Source of the DNA: Tardiphaga sp. P9-11 | GTDB taxonomy: Bacteria; Pseudomonadota; Alphaproteobacteria; Rhizobiales; Xanthobacteraceae | NCBI RefSeq assembly: GCF_008329525.1 | Contig: NZ_NPKQ01000001.1 | Location: 558,001 to 622,000, forward strand | DNA: 64,000 nucleotides | Reading direction: 5' to 3' | Shown: positions 10,760 through 21,459 of the stretch, one piece after another | How the letters are laid out: every line of letters begins with the position of its first letter | Position numbering within the stretch: position 1 is the first letter of the stretch | Made by a program: the position numbers and the translations under genes | The notes under the pieces: generated by a model | Seen by the model: only the letters and a program-made list of their open reading frames with translations | Database searches by the model: none | Told to the model about the DNA's origin: nothing

Positions 10760-11131
10760 ATGCGCCATTTCAAATTTGCTACTTTGACCGCTGCCGTTCT
10801 CACGCTGGGTCTGCTCGCATCCGCGCCGTCGATGGCGCAGTCGCCACAGCCTGCTGCTCCCGCCGGCAAGATGGCTCCGGCTGCCACATCCAAGATGGCG
10901 CCTGCCAGTGAATCGAAGATGGCCCCGGCACCGAAAGCTGAACTACTCGATCTCAACTCGGCGACCGTCGAGGCGCTCGAGGCGTTGCCTGGTATCGGCA
11001 AGGCCTATTCGGCGGCGATCGTCAAAGGTCGTCCGTATAAGGGCAAGGACGAACTCGTGCAGAAGAAGATCGTGCCCGAGAAGACCTATGATGGCATCAA
11101 GGACAAGGTGATCGCCAAGCAGAAGAGCTGA
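10760..11131 (+). CDS. Secreted helix-hairpin-helix (ComEA-like) protein
   Basis: A 123-residue protein. A signal peptide ends near APSMAQ (residue 27). A linker with three KMAPA units follows (residues about 37-60), then one ComEA-type helix-hairpin-helix unit: LLDLNSATVEALEALPGIG, KAYSAAIVKGRPYKGKDEL. The HhH fold binds DNA without sequence specificity in ComEA, but in many proteobacteria such short secreted HhH proteins have no proven role. A perfect GGAGG (10746-10750) sits 9 bases before ATG 10760, fixing the start. A strong terminator follows, so it is a single-gene unit between ccmG and oxyR. DNA uptake is possible but unsupported; no other competence gene is near. Confidence 0.85.
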   Translation: MRHFKFATLTAAVLTLGLLASAPSMAQSPQPAAPAGKMAPAATSKMAPASESKMAPAPKAELLDLNSATVEALEALPGIGKAYSAAIVKGRPYKGKDELVQKKIVPEKTYDGIKDKVIAKQKS

Positions 11132-11155
11132 GTCCTGTCGCTCTACTCTCTACGA

Positions 11156-11192
11156 AACGCATCGGCGCAACCGCGCCGATGCGTTTTCTTTC
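11156..11192 (+). terminator. Rho-independent terminator after the HhH gene
   Basis: A 13-bp perfect stem (AACGCATCGGCGC / GCGCCGATGCGTT) with an AACC loop is followed by TTCTTTC. Its AA-rich upstream side could also serve oxyR on the other strand. Confidence 0.88.
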
Positions 11193-11210
11193 TATAGACG
11201 GCGAGTATCG

Positions 11211-12116
11211 TCAGCCGATGACGCTGTCTTTCACCACGTCGCCCAAAGCTGCAAAGTCCGCCTTGCGCGGCGATGTCCGGCGAAAGGCGAGGCCGATGGT
11301 GCGGCCGGGCTGCGGATTCTCAAGCCGCAGGAATTTGACGCGCTGGTCGCGCTGTTCGACATCGGCGGCAATTTGCGGGATCAATGTCACGCCATAGCCG
11401 CTGGCGACCATCTGCATCACTGTGGAGAGGCTGGACGCAGCGAAGGCCATGCCGTTGCTGCCGAACTGATGGCCGCGCGCTGCGGTGGCGCAGAACGCCA
11501 GCGCTTGGTCGCGCAGGCAGTGGCCGTCTTCCAGCAGGATCAGCCGGCTCTGGTCGATCTCCATCGCCTTGATGCGTTTGTCGGCGGGGCGGGGATCGTC
11601 TGCCGGCACCGCGAGCAGAAACAGGTCGTCGAACAGCTTGGCCGTGTCGATCTCGGGCTCGCCAAGCGGCAGTGCCAGCATCGCGGCATCGAGTGCGCCT
11701 GACTTGATATCGTCGACCAGTTGCCTGGTCTGGGTTTCGCGCAGCTCCAGCCGCAATTCCGGAAACTGCTTCTGCAGCACCGGCAGGATCCGTGGGAGCA
11801 GATAGGGCGCAAGTGATGGAATCACGCCGAGTGTCAGCCGCCCGGTCAGCAAGCCGCTGCGATGGCGTGCGAAATCGACCAGATCGCGCGAGGCCGCCAG
11901 CACGTCCTCGCCGCGCCGGGCCACTTCACGCCCGACATCGGTCAGCATCACCTCACCGGGCCGGCGCTCCACCACCTGGACGCCCAGTGTCCGTTCGAGA
12001 TCCCGTATCTGCATCGACAACGCAGGCTGCGTGACGTTGCAGGCCTCGGCGGCACGGCCGAAATGGCCGTGCTTGGCGAGGGCGGCGAGATAGCGGAGCT
12101 GACGCAGCGTGATCAT
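11211..12116 (-). CDS. oxyR: Hydrogen peroxide-inducible regulator OxyR
   Basis: A 301-residue LysR-family regulator. The winged helix-turn-helix occupies residues 1-60 (LRQLRYLAALAKHGHFGRAA). The two redox cysteines are at about C200 and C209 in LLEDGHCLRDQALAFC, the exact OxyR pattern (C199/C208 in E. coli). These form the peroxide-sensing disulfide. It is divergent from katG, the expected target, with 237 bases between the two starts. A T-N11-A palindrome lies just before its own start codon, consistent with autoregulation. Identity is firm. Confidence 0.95.
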   Translation of the reverse strand: MITLRQLRYLAALAKHGHFGRAAEACNVTQPALSMQIRDLERTLGVQVVERRPGEVMLTDVGREVARRGEDVLAASRDLVDFARHRSGLLTGRLTLGVIPSLAPYLLPRILPVLQKQFPELRLELRETQTRQLVDDIKSGALDAAMLALPLGEPEIDTAKLFDDLFLLAVPADDPRPADKRIKAMEIDQSRLILLEDGHCLRDQALAFCATAARGHQFGSNGMAFAASSLSTVMQMVASGYGVTLIPQIAADVEQRDQRVKFLRLENPQPGRTIGLAFRRTSPRKADFAALGDVVKDSVIG

Positions 12117-14558
<2,442 letters not shown>

Positions 14559-14582
14559 CCTCGGCCCGCCATCGTGAATATG

Positions 14583-14617
14583 AAAGCCCCTGCGATTATG
14601 TCGCAGGGGCTTTTTCT
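14583..14617 (+). terminator. Rho-independent terminator after katG
   Basis: A 13-bp perfect stem (AAAGCCCCTGCGA / TCGCAGGGGCTTT) with a 5-nt loop ends in a TTTTT run, 24 bases after the katG stop. Confidence 0.92.
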
Positions 14618-14671
14618 TGTCGCGTCGCGACACACTCGGGCGAGCTGGTGGACGTTGTCGTTAACGCTCCA

Positions 14672-14718
14672 TCATTGCGTCGCCGGATACTGGATCCCCT
14701 CTTTTGTGGGGATGAGAG
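14672..14718. repeat. Degenerate intergenic repeat remnant
   Basis: CGTCGCCGGATACTGGATCCCC with the short hairpin ATCCCC / GGGGAT resembles a dispersed palindromic element I associate with Bradyrhizobiaceae intergenic DNA. Only one copy of this form is seen in the window, so the assignment is tentative. Confidence 0.35.
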
Positions 14719-14804
14719 TTTCAGACAGTCTGAGTGCTCTGCGTCTTGCAGCTTTCTCCGAATCCCCGCACAAATGGCGAAATGTTTCTCCGGAGGATCT
14801 CCAG

Positions 14805-15410
14805 ATGATGAAACTCTACTGGTCGCCGCGCTCGCGCTCATTCACGGCGCTTTGGTTGATGGAGGAAACCGGCGTCGCCTATGAGCGCGTGTTGACGGAT
14901 ATCTCCACCGGTGCGCAGCGCACGCTGGAATTTCTTGCCGTCAATCCGATGGGGAAGGTTCCGGCTCTGCAGGACGGCGATGCCACCATGGCCGAGGCTG
15001 CGGCGATTTGCGCTTACGTGGCCGAGCGCTATCCCGAAGCGAAGTTGGCGCCCCCGCTGGGCGACTCGCATCGCGCGAAATATCTCTATTGGCTGTTCTT
15101 CGCGCCGGGCTGCATCGAGCCGGCGATCGCACAGATAGCGACCAAGATGGAGCTGAACCCTGTCGCTGCTGGTTGGGGCGATGCGCAACGCGTGTTCGAC
15201 GTGCTGGAAGCTGCGCTGGAAGAAGGTCCGTGGATTCTCGGCGCACAATTCTCTGCCGCCGATATCGCCATCGGTTCAGGGCTGAACTTTGCCGTGCGTA
15301 ATTTCAAGATGGTGCCGTCGCGCCCGGCTTTCGAGCGTTACCTGGATCGTTGTTCTGCGCGTCCGGCATTCCAGCGCGCGATGGAATTCGCGTCGGGAGA
15401 GAAGACGTAA
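14805..15410 (+). CDS. Glutathione S-transferase
   Basis: A 201-residue protein with a thioredoxin-like N-terminal domain (MKLYWSPRSRSFTALWLMEE, residues 2-21; Ser-rich active-site loop) and NPMGKVPALQDGD, the glutathione-binding cis-Pro loop. Next is the TMAEAAAICAYVAERYP motif (the SNAIL/TRAIL position). The C-terminal alpha-helical domain has the N-capping box FSAADIAIGSGL. These show a cytosolic GST that conjugates or reduces with glutathione; the substrate is unknown. GGAGG at 14792-14796 sets the start at ATG 14805. It lies 6 bases from the convergent fabI end. The neighbouring katG suggests a stress role, but this is context only. Confidence 0.9.
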   Translation: MMKLYWSPRSRSFTALWLMEETGVAYERVLTDISTGAQRTLEFLAVNPMGKVPALQDGDATMAEAAAICAYVAERYPEAKLAPPLGDSHRAKYLYWLFFAPGCIEPAIAQIATKMELNPVAAGWGDAQRVFDVLEAALEEGPWILGAQFSAADIAIGSGLNFAVRNFKMVPSRPAFERYLDRCSARPAFQRAMEFASGEKT

Positions 15411-15416
15411 GGCGAA

Positions 15417-16223
15417 TTACTCGCCGGTATCTGCCTTCAAAGCGTCCGGATGCGGCATCGAGATGATGTTGTAGCCGGAGTCGACGAAGTGGGTCTCGCC
15501 GGTGACGCCGCCGGAGAGATCCGACAACAGATACAGTGCGGTGCCGCCGAGTTCGTCGAGGGTGACGCCACGGCCGAGCGGCGAATGCTTTTGCTGGAAG
15601 GCGAACATCGCGCGGGAATCGCCAATGCCGGAGCCGGCCAACGTGCGCACCGGGCCCGCCGAGAGCGAATTGACGCGGATACCCTGACGGCCGAAGTCGG
15701 AGGCGAGATAACGCACCGAGGCTTCGAGCGCGGCCTTGGCGATGCCCATCACATTGTAGTTCGGCATCACGCGGGTCGAACCGCCAAAGGTCAGCGTAAT
15801 CATGGCGCTGCCGGGCTTCATCATCTCCGCCGCGCGTTTGGCGACTTCGGTGAAGGAAAAGCAGGAGATTACCATGGTGCGCGAGAAATTGGCGCGCGTG
15901 GTGTCGGCGTAGCGCCCCTTGAGTTCATTCTTGTCGGAGAAGCCGATGGCGTGAACCAGGAAATCCAGTCCGCCCCATTTCTCCTTGATCGCAGCGAAAG
16001 TCGCGTCGACGCTGGCGATGTCCTCGACGTCGCAGGGCAGGATCAGATCCGCATTGAGCGATTCTGCCAGCGGTTTGACGCGCTTGCCGAGCGCGTCGCC
16101 CTGATAGGTGAAAGCCAGTTCAGCGCCCTGCGCATGGAGTGCCTTCGCGATTCCCCATGCGATCGAATGATCATTGGCGACGCCCATGATCAGTCCGCGC
16201 TTGCCCTGCATCAGTGATTGCAT
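15417..16223 (-). CDS. fabI: Enoyl-[acyl-carrier-protein] reductase FabI
   Basis: A 268-residue short-chain reductase that performs the last step of each fatty acid elongation cycle using NADH. The N-terminal GLIMGVANDHSIAWGIAKAL is the FabI dinucleotide-binding motif. The catalytic Tyr-x6-Lys is visible in PNYNVMGIAKAALEASV. The start at ATG 16223 (MQSLMQGKRG) was chosen because it begins 5 bases after the fabB stop; ATG 16211 is also possible. It follows fabA and fabB on the same strand, so the three form an operon for unsaturated and saturated fatty acid synthesis. Several fabI copies are common in this group. Confidence 0.95.
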   Translation of the reverse strand: MQSLMQGKRGLIMGVANDHSIAWGIAKALHAQGAELAFTYQGDALGKRVKPLAESLNADLILPCDVEDIASVDATFAAIKEKWGGLDFLVHAIGFSDKNELKGRYADTTRANFSRTMVISCFSFTEVAKRAAEMMKPGSAMITLTFGGSTRVMPNYNVMGIAKAALEASVRYLASDFGRQGIRVNSLSAGPVRTLAGSGIGDSRAMFAFQQKHSPLGRGVTLDELGGTALYLLSDLSGGVTGETHFVDSGYNIISMPHPDALKADTGE

Positions 16224-16227
16224 CGCG

Positions 16228-17454
16228 TTATGCATCCATCCGCTTGAACACCAGCGTGGCGTTGGTGCCGCCAAAGCCGAAGGAGTTCGACAGCACCGTG
16301 CCGACCTTCACATTGTCGATGCGCTTGCGCACGATCGGCATGTCGGCGAACACCGGATCGAGTTCGGTGATGTTGCCGCTCTCGCAGATAAACCCGTTCT
16401 GCATCATCAGCAGCGAGTAGATCGCTTCCTGCACGCCGGTAGCGCCGAGCGAGTGGCCGGTGAGGGCCTTGGTTGCCGAAATCGGCGGACACTTCTCGCC
16501 GGTGCCGAACACCTTGCGGATCGCCTGCATTTCCGGCGGATCGCCGGCCGGCGTCGAGGTCGCATGCGGGTTGATGTAGTCGATCTTGATGCCGCCGGTG
16601 GTGGCCAGCGCCATCTTCATGCAGCGCTCTGCGCCTTCGCCCGACGGCGCGACCATGTCGTAACCGTCCGAGGTGGCGCCGTAACCGATGATCTCGCCGT
16701 AGATCTTGGCGCCGCGTGCTTTCGCATGCTCGAGTTCTTCGATGACGACCACGCCAGCGCCGCCAGCGATGACGAAGCCGTCACGACTGACGTCATAGGG
16801 ACGCGAGGCCGTTGATGGGGTGTCGTTATATTTCGACGACATTGCGCCCATGGCATCGAACAGCACCGAGAGCGACCAATCGAGCTCTTCGCAGCCGCCG
16901 GCAAACACGACGTCCTGCTTGCCCCACTGGATCATCTCGTAGGCATTGCCGATGCAATGGTTCGAGGTCGCGCAGGCCGACGAGATCGAATAGTTCACGC
17001 CCTTGATCTTGAACCAGGTTGCGAGCGTAGCGGATGCCGTCGAGGACATCGCCTTCGGCACCGCGAACGGGCCAACGCGCTTCGGACCCTTCGTGCGCGT
17101 GATGTCAGCGGCTTCGACGATGGTGCGTGCGGAAGGTCCGCCCGAGCCCATGATGATGCCGGTGCGCTCGTTGGAAATATCCGACTCTTCGAGGCCGGAG
17201 TCCTGGATCGCCTGCTCCATGGCGATGTGATTCCATGCGGCGCCTTCGCCGAGGAAGCGCATCGCGCGGCGATCAATCACATCGGCCGGATTGATGGTGG
17301 GTGCGCCTTGCACCTGCGAACGGAAACCGAGCTCTGCGTATTTGTCGGCACGTGTGATGCCCGACTTTGCCTCATGGAGGCTTGCAAGCACTTCCTGAGT
17401 GTTGTTTCCGATAGATGAGACAATGCCCATCCCCGTGACGACAACTCGCCTCAT
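16228..17454 (-). CDS. fabB: 3-oxoacyl-[acyl-carrier-protein] synthase I FabB
   Basis: A 408-residue condensing enzyme that elongates acyl-ACP with malonyl-ACP. The nucleophile Cys is in [14 protein letters not shown]. The catalytic histidines are in [14 protein letters not shown] and [18 protein letters not shown], giving the C-H-H triad of Fab[22 protein letters not shown] is the standard N-terminus. Adjacency to fabA shows the KAS I type needed for unsaturated fatty acid synthesis (FabA supplies the cis-3 intermediate). It lies between fabA (82 bases) and fabI (4 bases) on the same strand. Confidence 0.97.
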   Translation of the reverse strand: MRRVVVTGMGIVSSIGNNTQEVLASLHEAKSGITRADKYAELGFRSQVQGAPTINPADVIDRRAMRFLGEGAAWNHIAMEQAIQDSGLEESDISNERTGIIMGSGGPSARTIVEAADITRTKGPKRVGPFAVPKAMSSTASATLATWFKIKGVNYSISSACATSNHCIGNAYEMIQWGKQDVVFAGGCEELDWSLSVLFDAMGAMSSKYNDTPSTASRPYDVSRDGFVIAGGAGVVVIEELEHAKARGAKIYGEIIGYGATSDGYDMVAPSGEGAERCMKMALATTGGIKIDYINPHATSTPAGDPPEMQAIRKVFGTGEKCPPISATKALTGHSLGATGVQEAIYSLLMMQNGFICESGNITELDPVFADMPIVRKRIDNVKVGTVLSNSFGFGGTNATLVFKRMDA

Positions 17455-17536
17455 GATCGCCTCGCCCTTTGAACTACATTGTTATGGAACTGGCGGTCGC
17501 CCCCTCGGAGACCGCCGTTGAATAGCACCCGGTAGA

Positions 17537-18076
17537 TTACGTTCCCGGCTGCAATGCGGCAGGCGCTTCCTGCTTGAACAGGCCGACCTTCAGGTCCTTG
17601 GCGCGATAGATAATCTCGCCATCTGCCGAAAGCGAGCCGTCAGCAATCCCCAACCACAATTTAGAACGCATCACCCGCTTGATATCGATGGTGTACACGA
17701 CCTTTTTGACACCAGGCAGAACCTGGCCGGAAAATTTCAGCTCGCTAAGTCCGAGCGCGCGTCCAGGGCCGATACCGCCGGACCAGCCCAGAAAGAATCC
17801 GACCATTTGCCACATGGCATCGAGGCCGAGGCAGCCCGGCATCACTGGATCGCCCTTGAAGTGGCAGGCAAAGAACCAGAGGTCCCGATTGACGTCGAGT
17901 TCGGCACGAACGAGACCTTTTCCGAATTCGCCACCATCTGCGGTGATCTCGGTGATGCGATCAAACATCAGCATTGGCGGCAGTGGTAATTGCGCGTTGC
18001 CGGGCCCGAACAGCTCGCCGCGGCCGCAGGCCAGCAGGTCTTCATATGCGTAGCTGTTGCGTTGTTCCTGGATCAT
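17537..18076 (-). CDS. fabA: 3-hydroxydecanoyl-[acyl-carrier-protein] dehydratase/isomerase FabA
   Basis: A 179-residue hot-dog fold protein. The catalytic His in [14 protein letters not shown] and Asp in [16 protein letters not shown] match FabA His70 and Asp84. It dehydrates 3-hydroxydecanoyl-ACP and isomerises trans-2 to cis-3-decenoyl-ACP, the branch point to unsaturated fatty acids. The start at ATG 18076 ([20 protein letters not shown]) gives the usual length, whereas the longer frame adds an unlikely leader. First gene of the fabA-fabB-fabI operon, divergent from irr. Confidence 0.97.
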   Translation of the reverse strand: MIQEQRNSYAYEDLLACGRGELFGPGNAQLPLPPMLMFDRITEITADGGEFGKGLVRAELDVNRDLWFFACHFKGDPVMPGCLGLDAMWQMVGFFLGWSGGIGPGRALGLSELKFSGQVLPGVKKVVYTIDIKRVMRSKLWLGIADGSLSADGEIIYRAKDLKVGLFKQEAPAALQPGT

Positions 18077-18300
18077 GCCGGCTTTCTGGGTCCATCGATG
18101 GTGGTGGCTACCCGGGGGTCGAGTCGCCGCATATAGAATTGTTCCAAATGACGCGGGAACTTGCCCCGGTTGGGCGCTCTCTATCATAGGCTAAGGGGGC
18201 GGCAAAGCGGCCGATCGCCTGCTTTTGGTGGGTTATTGACCATGTTGCGATGCACCACGGAAGCTTCCCTTCTGATGCATGGCTCCTAGTTGCGAAAACC

Positions 18301-18333
18301 TTGCATCTAAGGCCCCGGCTTTCTATAATAGAA
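18301..18333 (+). promoter_or_regulatory. Probable irr promoter with inverted repeat over the -10
   Basis: TTGCAT (18301-18306) and a perfect TATAAT (18324-18329) are spaced 17 bases, 56 bases before the irr ATG. The -10 is nested inside TTCTA-TAA-TAGAA (18321-18333), an inverted repeat that could be bound by a metal regulator. In B. japonicum irr is reported to be under Fur control. Confidence 0.55.
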
Positions 18334-18385
18334 GGCTAATTCAGTGTTCTTTTTGAGTATGAACGGCAGGATTACTGACGTGGAT

Positions 18386-18874
18386 ATGAGCGACAGCGTT
18401 TCAGTTTTGGATGACGCAGCTGCGGTTGCGGAAATCAATCATGGCCGCCAGCCGGCTCTGACGGGTTGCCCGTGGCATGACGTCAACGAGATGCTGCAGT
18501 CGGTCGGCCTGCGTCCCACCCGTCAGCGGATGGCGCTGGGCTGGCTGCTGTTTGGCAAGGGCGCGCGCCATCTCACCGCGGAAATGCTTTACGAGGAAGC
18601 GACCCACGCCAAGGTGCCGGTGTCGCTTGCCACCGTTTACAACACGCTCAATCAGCTCACGGATTCCGGCCTGCTCCGTCAGGTCAGCGTCGATGGTACG
18701 AAGACCTATTTCGATACCAACGTAACGTCGCATCACCACTACTATCTCGAGAATAATCACGAGCTGGTCGATATTCCGGATCAGAACCTCGTGCTGACCA
18801 AGATGCCGGAAGTCCCAGAGGGCTTCGAGATCAGCCGCATCGACATGGTCGTCCGTCTGCGCAAGAAGCGCTAA
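18386..18874 (+). CDS. irr: Iron response regulator Irr
   Basis: A 162-residue Fur-superfamily protein nearly collinear with Bradyrhizobium japonicum Irr. The N-terminal heme-regulatory motif GCPWHD supplies the Cys heme ligand for heme-dependent degradation, and the second heme site HHHYY is also present. The winged-helix part is LRPTRQRMALGWLLFGKGAR. Irr accumulates under iron limitation and controls heme synthesis, iron uptake and iron-using enzymes through ICE sites. ATG 18386 is chosen because it matches the length of known Irr; the frame could start at 18344. Monocistronic, divergent from fabA and convergent with an SGNH hydrolase gene 22 bases away. Confidence 0.97.
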   Translation: MSDSVSVLDDAAAVAEINHGRQPALTGCPWHDVNEMLQSVGLRPTRQRMALGWLLFGKGARHLTAEMLYEEATHAKVPVSLATVYNTLNQLTDSGLLRQVSVDGTKTYFDTNVTSHHHYYLENNHELVDIPDQNLVLTKMPEVPEGFEISRIDMVVRLRKKR

Positions 18875-18896
18875 CGGTTTCATCCAAGTTCCGAAG

Positions 18897-19724
18897 TTAT
18901 TTGCGCCGCCGAACCGGTTTCGCTGGCGTTTGCTCGCCAATTGCAGCTGTTGCCACGATAGCACGGGCCAGTGCACGTCCTGTGCATTCGTAGCCGGCGG
19001 CGGAATTGTGTAGTCCGTCCCAGGCCGTCAGCGCGCTCATGGAGATCCCTGCGTCAACTGCACGACGCATCAGCTCGAAGCGCGAGAATAGCGGCACCCG
19101 TTCCTGCCGGGCGGCCTCAGCTATGCTCGCCTGCATCTTGGAATATTGCGATGCGAGAATGACCGGCGCGTATTGCTGATCCATCAGGATGACGTCGGCG
19201 CCATCCGCCTTCAGCAGGCGGATGCCCTCGACGATCCTGCTGGTCAGGCTGTCCGCGCTTTGCAGCCAAGTCACGTCATTGGTGCCGATCTGCCAGATCA
19301 CCAGATCTGGCCGATGCGCCAGCACGTCGCGGTCGAAGCGGGCGATGTTGCCGGGGATCGTGTCGGCGTTCCGCCCGCTATTAATGATCTCCAGTCGCAG
19401 CTCCGGCTTGAGGCGCTTGAGCTCGCTCAGCAGCATGCCGGGATAGGTTTTTGCAGGATCTGATTGCCACAGGCCCAGCGTCGAGGACGAGCCCATGGCG
19501 ACGATCTTGAGCGGGCCATTGGCTTTGAGTGCAGCTGCAGTGTGCGAAAGGGTCGCATCCGCTGACAGCCGTTGATCCACAGCGAGGCAGGTTTCAGTGG
19601 CGGATTGCGCGTATGCCGGGCCGGACCATGACAGCGCTGCCACGGCGATCACTGCGCCGACGTGGGCCAAGCTCCTGATGCGGGATGCGCTCAGTTCACC
19701 TTCTCGTCGGCGTAGACGCCCCAT
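18897..19724 (-). CDS. Secreted SGNH/GDSL-type hydrolase
   Basis: A roughly 275-residue protein with a signal peptide ending at SGPAYAQ. The SGNH blocks are in order: block I VAMGSSSTLG (nucleophile Ser, with GDS replaced by GSS), block II Gly in NSGRNADT, block III GTND, block V DGLH (Asp and His of the triad). These enzymes hydrolyse esters of carbohydrates or lipids in the periplasm. The start is uncertain: ATG 19724 overlaps the preceding SH3 gene by 34 bases and no clear ribosome site is visible. The mature part is secure. It follows the SH3 gene on the same strand, so envelope or polysaccharide deacylation is a context inference. Confidence 0.82.
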   Translation of the reverse strand: MGRLRRREGELSASRIRSLAHVGAVIAVAALSWSGPAYAQSATETCLAVDQRLSADATLSHTAAALKANGPLKIVAMGSSSTLGLWQSDPAKTYPGMLLSELKRLKPELRLEIINSGRNADTIPGNIARFDRDVLAHRPDLVIWQIGTNDVTWLQSADSLTSRIVEGIRLLKADGADVILMDQQYAPVILASQYSKMQASIAEAARQERVPLFSRFELMRRAVDAGISMSALTAWDGLHNSAAGYECTGRALARAIVATAAIGEQTPAKPVRRRK

Positions 19725-20218
19725 AGCCGCTGTTGTTCGATCCAGCCATCGAAGCCGTTGCCGATCACCCGGCACCAGCCATTGCTGCAGCGCTTTACCT
19801 GCGCCACCACGCCGGCCTGCAGCCGCGCTGCGACGGCGCTCGTGGCGTCCGGATTGTCATAGATCGAGGCGAGCTCGTCCTTGGATTTCATGGTCACGAC
19901 CGCGGTGCGGCGGCCGGACAGCAGCGAATGATAGACCCAGCCTTCGGCCCCCTCGGAATCGCGGACGCGGCGCCAGTTCTCGTATTCGGCCGTGATTTCG
20001 ACCGGCAGGCCGGAACGGGTATAGACCCAGGCGACATCATTGTCCTTGGTGGGGCCGGCGCGGACATTGACGTGGTCCGACTTCAGGCTGACATAGCGCG
20101 GCACTGGCAGGCCGCTGGCGCCCAGCGGCGTGTCCTTGGCGGCGAGAGCCGGATCGATTGCTGCCGCGATCAGGGTGACCATCGCCAACATCGCATACGC
20201 AAACCGCCGGAACGCCAT
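19691..20218 (-). CDS. Secreted SH3 domain protein
   Basis: A 175-residue protein with a signal peptide (AYAMLAMVTLIAAAIDPALA, cleavage near residue 26). Two bacterial SH3-like units follow: SLKSDHVNVRAGPTKDNDVAWVY with GWVYHSLLSG, and ARLQAGVVAQVKRCSNGWCRV with GWIEQQRLWG. Bacterial SH3 domains of this type bind peptidoglycan or target proteins to the wall. Two cysteines in CSNGWC may form a disulfide in the periplasm. The start at ATG 20218 gives a proper signal peptide. It overlaps the SGNH hydrolase start, so the two are probably co-expressed; it is divergent from the hydroxyacid dehydrogenase gene. Confidence 0.88.
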   Translation of the reverse strand: MAFRRFAYAMLAMVTLIAAAIDPALAAKDTPLGASGLPVPRYVSLKSDHVNVRAGPTKDNDVAWVYTRSGLPVEITAEYENWRRVRDSEGAEGWVYHSLLSGRRTAVVTMKSKDELASIYDNPDATSAVAARLQAGVVAQVKRCSNGWCRVIGNGFDGWIEQQRLWGVYADEKVN

Positions 20219-20442
20219 CAAACCCACCTCAACCCAATCCAAAGAACGCAAGTGTCGCCGCGTCGCACGCATCTGTTGGGTTCTTGTTTTGGCTCGGTCT
20301 TCTGCTAGAGAGGACCCAAGGCCAAGGCACCAAAAAGGGTGTCGGGGAACCCGAGGAAACGGTGAATTCGCAGCTGCGGCAGTTTCGAACAACCGGGTTA
20401 ATGCGGACTGAACGGATTAGCCAAAGCGCGAGTGAGCAGGAC

Positions 20443-21444
20443 ATGTCGGTCAAGAAAAAGCCTCTCGTCGTCGTCACGCGCAAGCTGCCGGACTCCATCG
20501 AGACCCGCATGCGCGAACTGTTCGACGCGCGCATCAATCTCGACGACATACCTCTGACGCCCGAGCAACTGGCCGAAGCGACCCGCACCGCCGACGTGCT
20601 GGTGCCGACCGTCACCGACGAAATCACCAAGGAACTGCTCGATCATCCCGACTGCAAGCTCAAGCTGATCGCCAATTTCGGCAACGGCGTCGACAATATC
20701 GATGTCACCGCCGCCCATGCCCACGGCATCACCGTCACCAACACGCCGAAGGTGCTCACCGAAGACACCGCCGACATGACCATGTCGATGATCCTCGCGG
20801 TGCCGCGTCGGCTGATCGAGGGCGCCTCGATCCTGACCGAGGGCAAGGACTGGCCCGGCTGGTCGCCGACCTGGATGCTGGGCAGGCGGCTCGGCGGCAA
20901 GCGGCTCGGCATCATCGGCATGGGCCGCATCGGCCAGGCCGTTGCGCGCCGCGCCCGCGCTTTCGGGCTGCAGATTCACTATCACAACCGCAAGCCTGTC
21001 GCTCCGAAGATCGCCGAAGAACTCGGTGCAACCTATTGGGACTCGCTCGACCAGATGCTGGCGCGCATGGACATCATCTCGGTGAACTGTCCGCATACGC
21101 CGGCAACGTTCCACCTGTTGTCAGCACGTCGTCTCAAGCTGATCCGCAAGGACGCCTATATCGTCAATACCGCGCGGGGCGAGGTGATCGACGAAGAGAC
21201 GATGATCAAGCTGATCGAGTCGGGCGACATCGCCGGTGCCGCGCTCGATGTGTTCGAACATGAGCCCGCGGTGAGTCCGAAACTGGTGCGGCTCGCGCGC
21301 GCCGGCAAGGTGGTATTGTTGCCGCATATGGGCTCGGCGACGATCGAAGGCCGTGTCGAGATGGGCGAGAAGGTCATCATCAACATCCGCGCCTTTCTCG
21401 ACAATCACAAGCCACCGGATCGCGTGCTGCCGGCGATGCTGTAA
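20443..21444 (+). CDS. D-2-hydroxyacid dehydrogenase (glyoxylate/hydroxypyruvate reductase family)
   Basis: A 333-residue NAD(P)-dependent dehydrogenase. The nucleotide-binding LGIIGMGRIGQAVARRARAFG is central. The catalytic Arg is in NTARGEVIDEE, and the Glu/His pair is in HEPAV and LLPHMGSAT. The length and the pattern ANFGNGVDNIDV match GyaR/GhrB-type enzymes that reduce glyoxylate or hydroxypyruvate to glycolate or glycerate. ATG 20443 is preceded by GAGCAGG, which supports this start over upstream in-frame starts. Convergent with trmB, 15 bases apart. The precise substrate cannot be told from sequence. Confidence 0.9.
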   Translation: MSVKKKPLVVVTRKLPDSIETRMRELFDARINLDDIPLTPEQLAEATRTADVLVPTVTDEITKELLDHPDCKLKLIANFGNGVDNIDVTAAHAHGITVTNTPKVLTEDTADMTMSMILAVPRRLIEGASILTEGKDWPGWSPTWMLGRRLGGKRLGIIGMGRIGQAVARRARAFGLQIHYHNRKPVAPKIAEELGATYWDSLDQMLARMDIISVNCPHTPATFHLLSARRLKLIRKDAYIVNTARGEVIDEETMIKLIESGDIAGAALDVFEHEPAVSPKLVRLARAGKVVLLPHMGSATIEGRVEMGEKVIINIRAFLDNHKPPDRVLPAML

Positions 21445-21459
21445 GGCTGCGCGCTTACT

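Noticed and set aside
18321-18333. TTCTA-TAA-TAGAA as an Irr iron control element
   Set aside because: The arms are in the reverse order of the ICE (TAGAA...TTCTA), so it is treated as a promoter-overlapping repeat instead.
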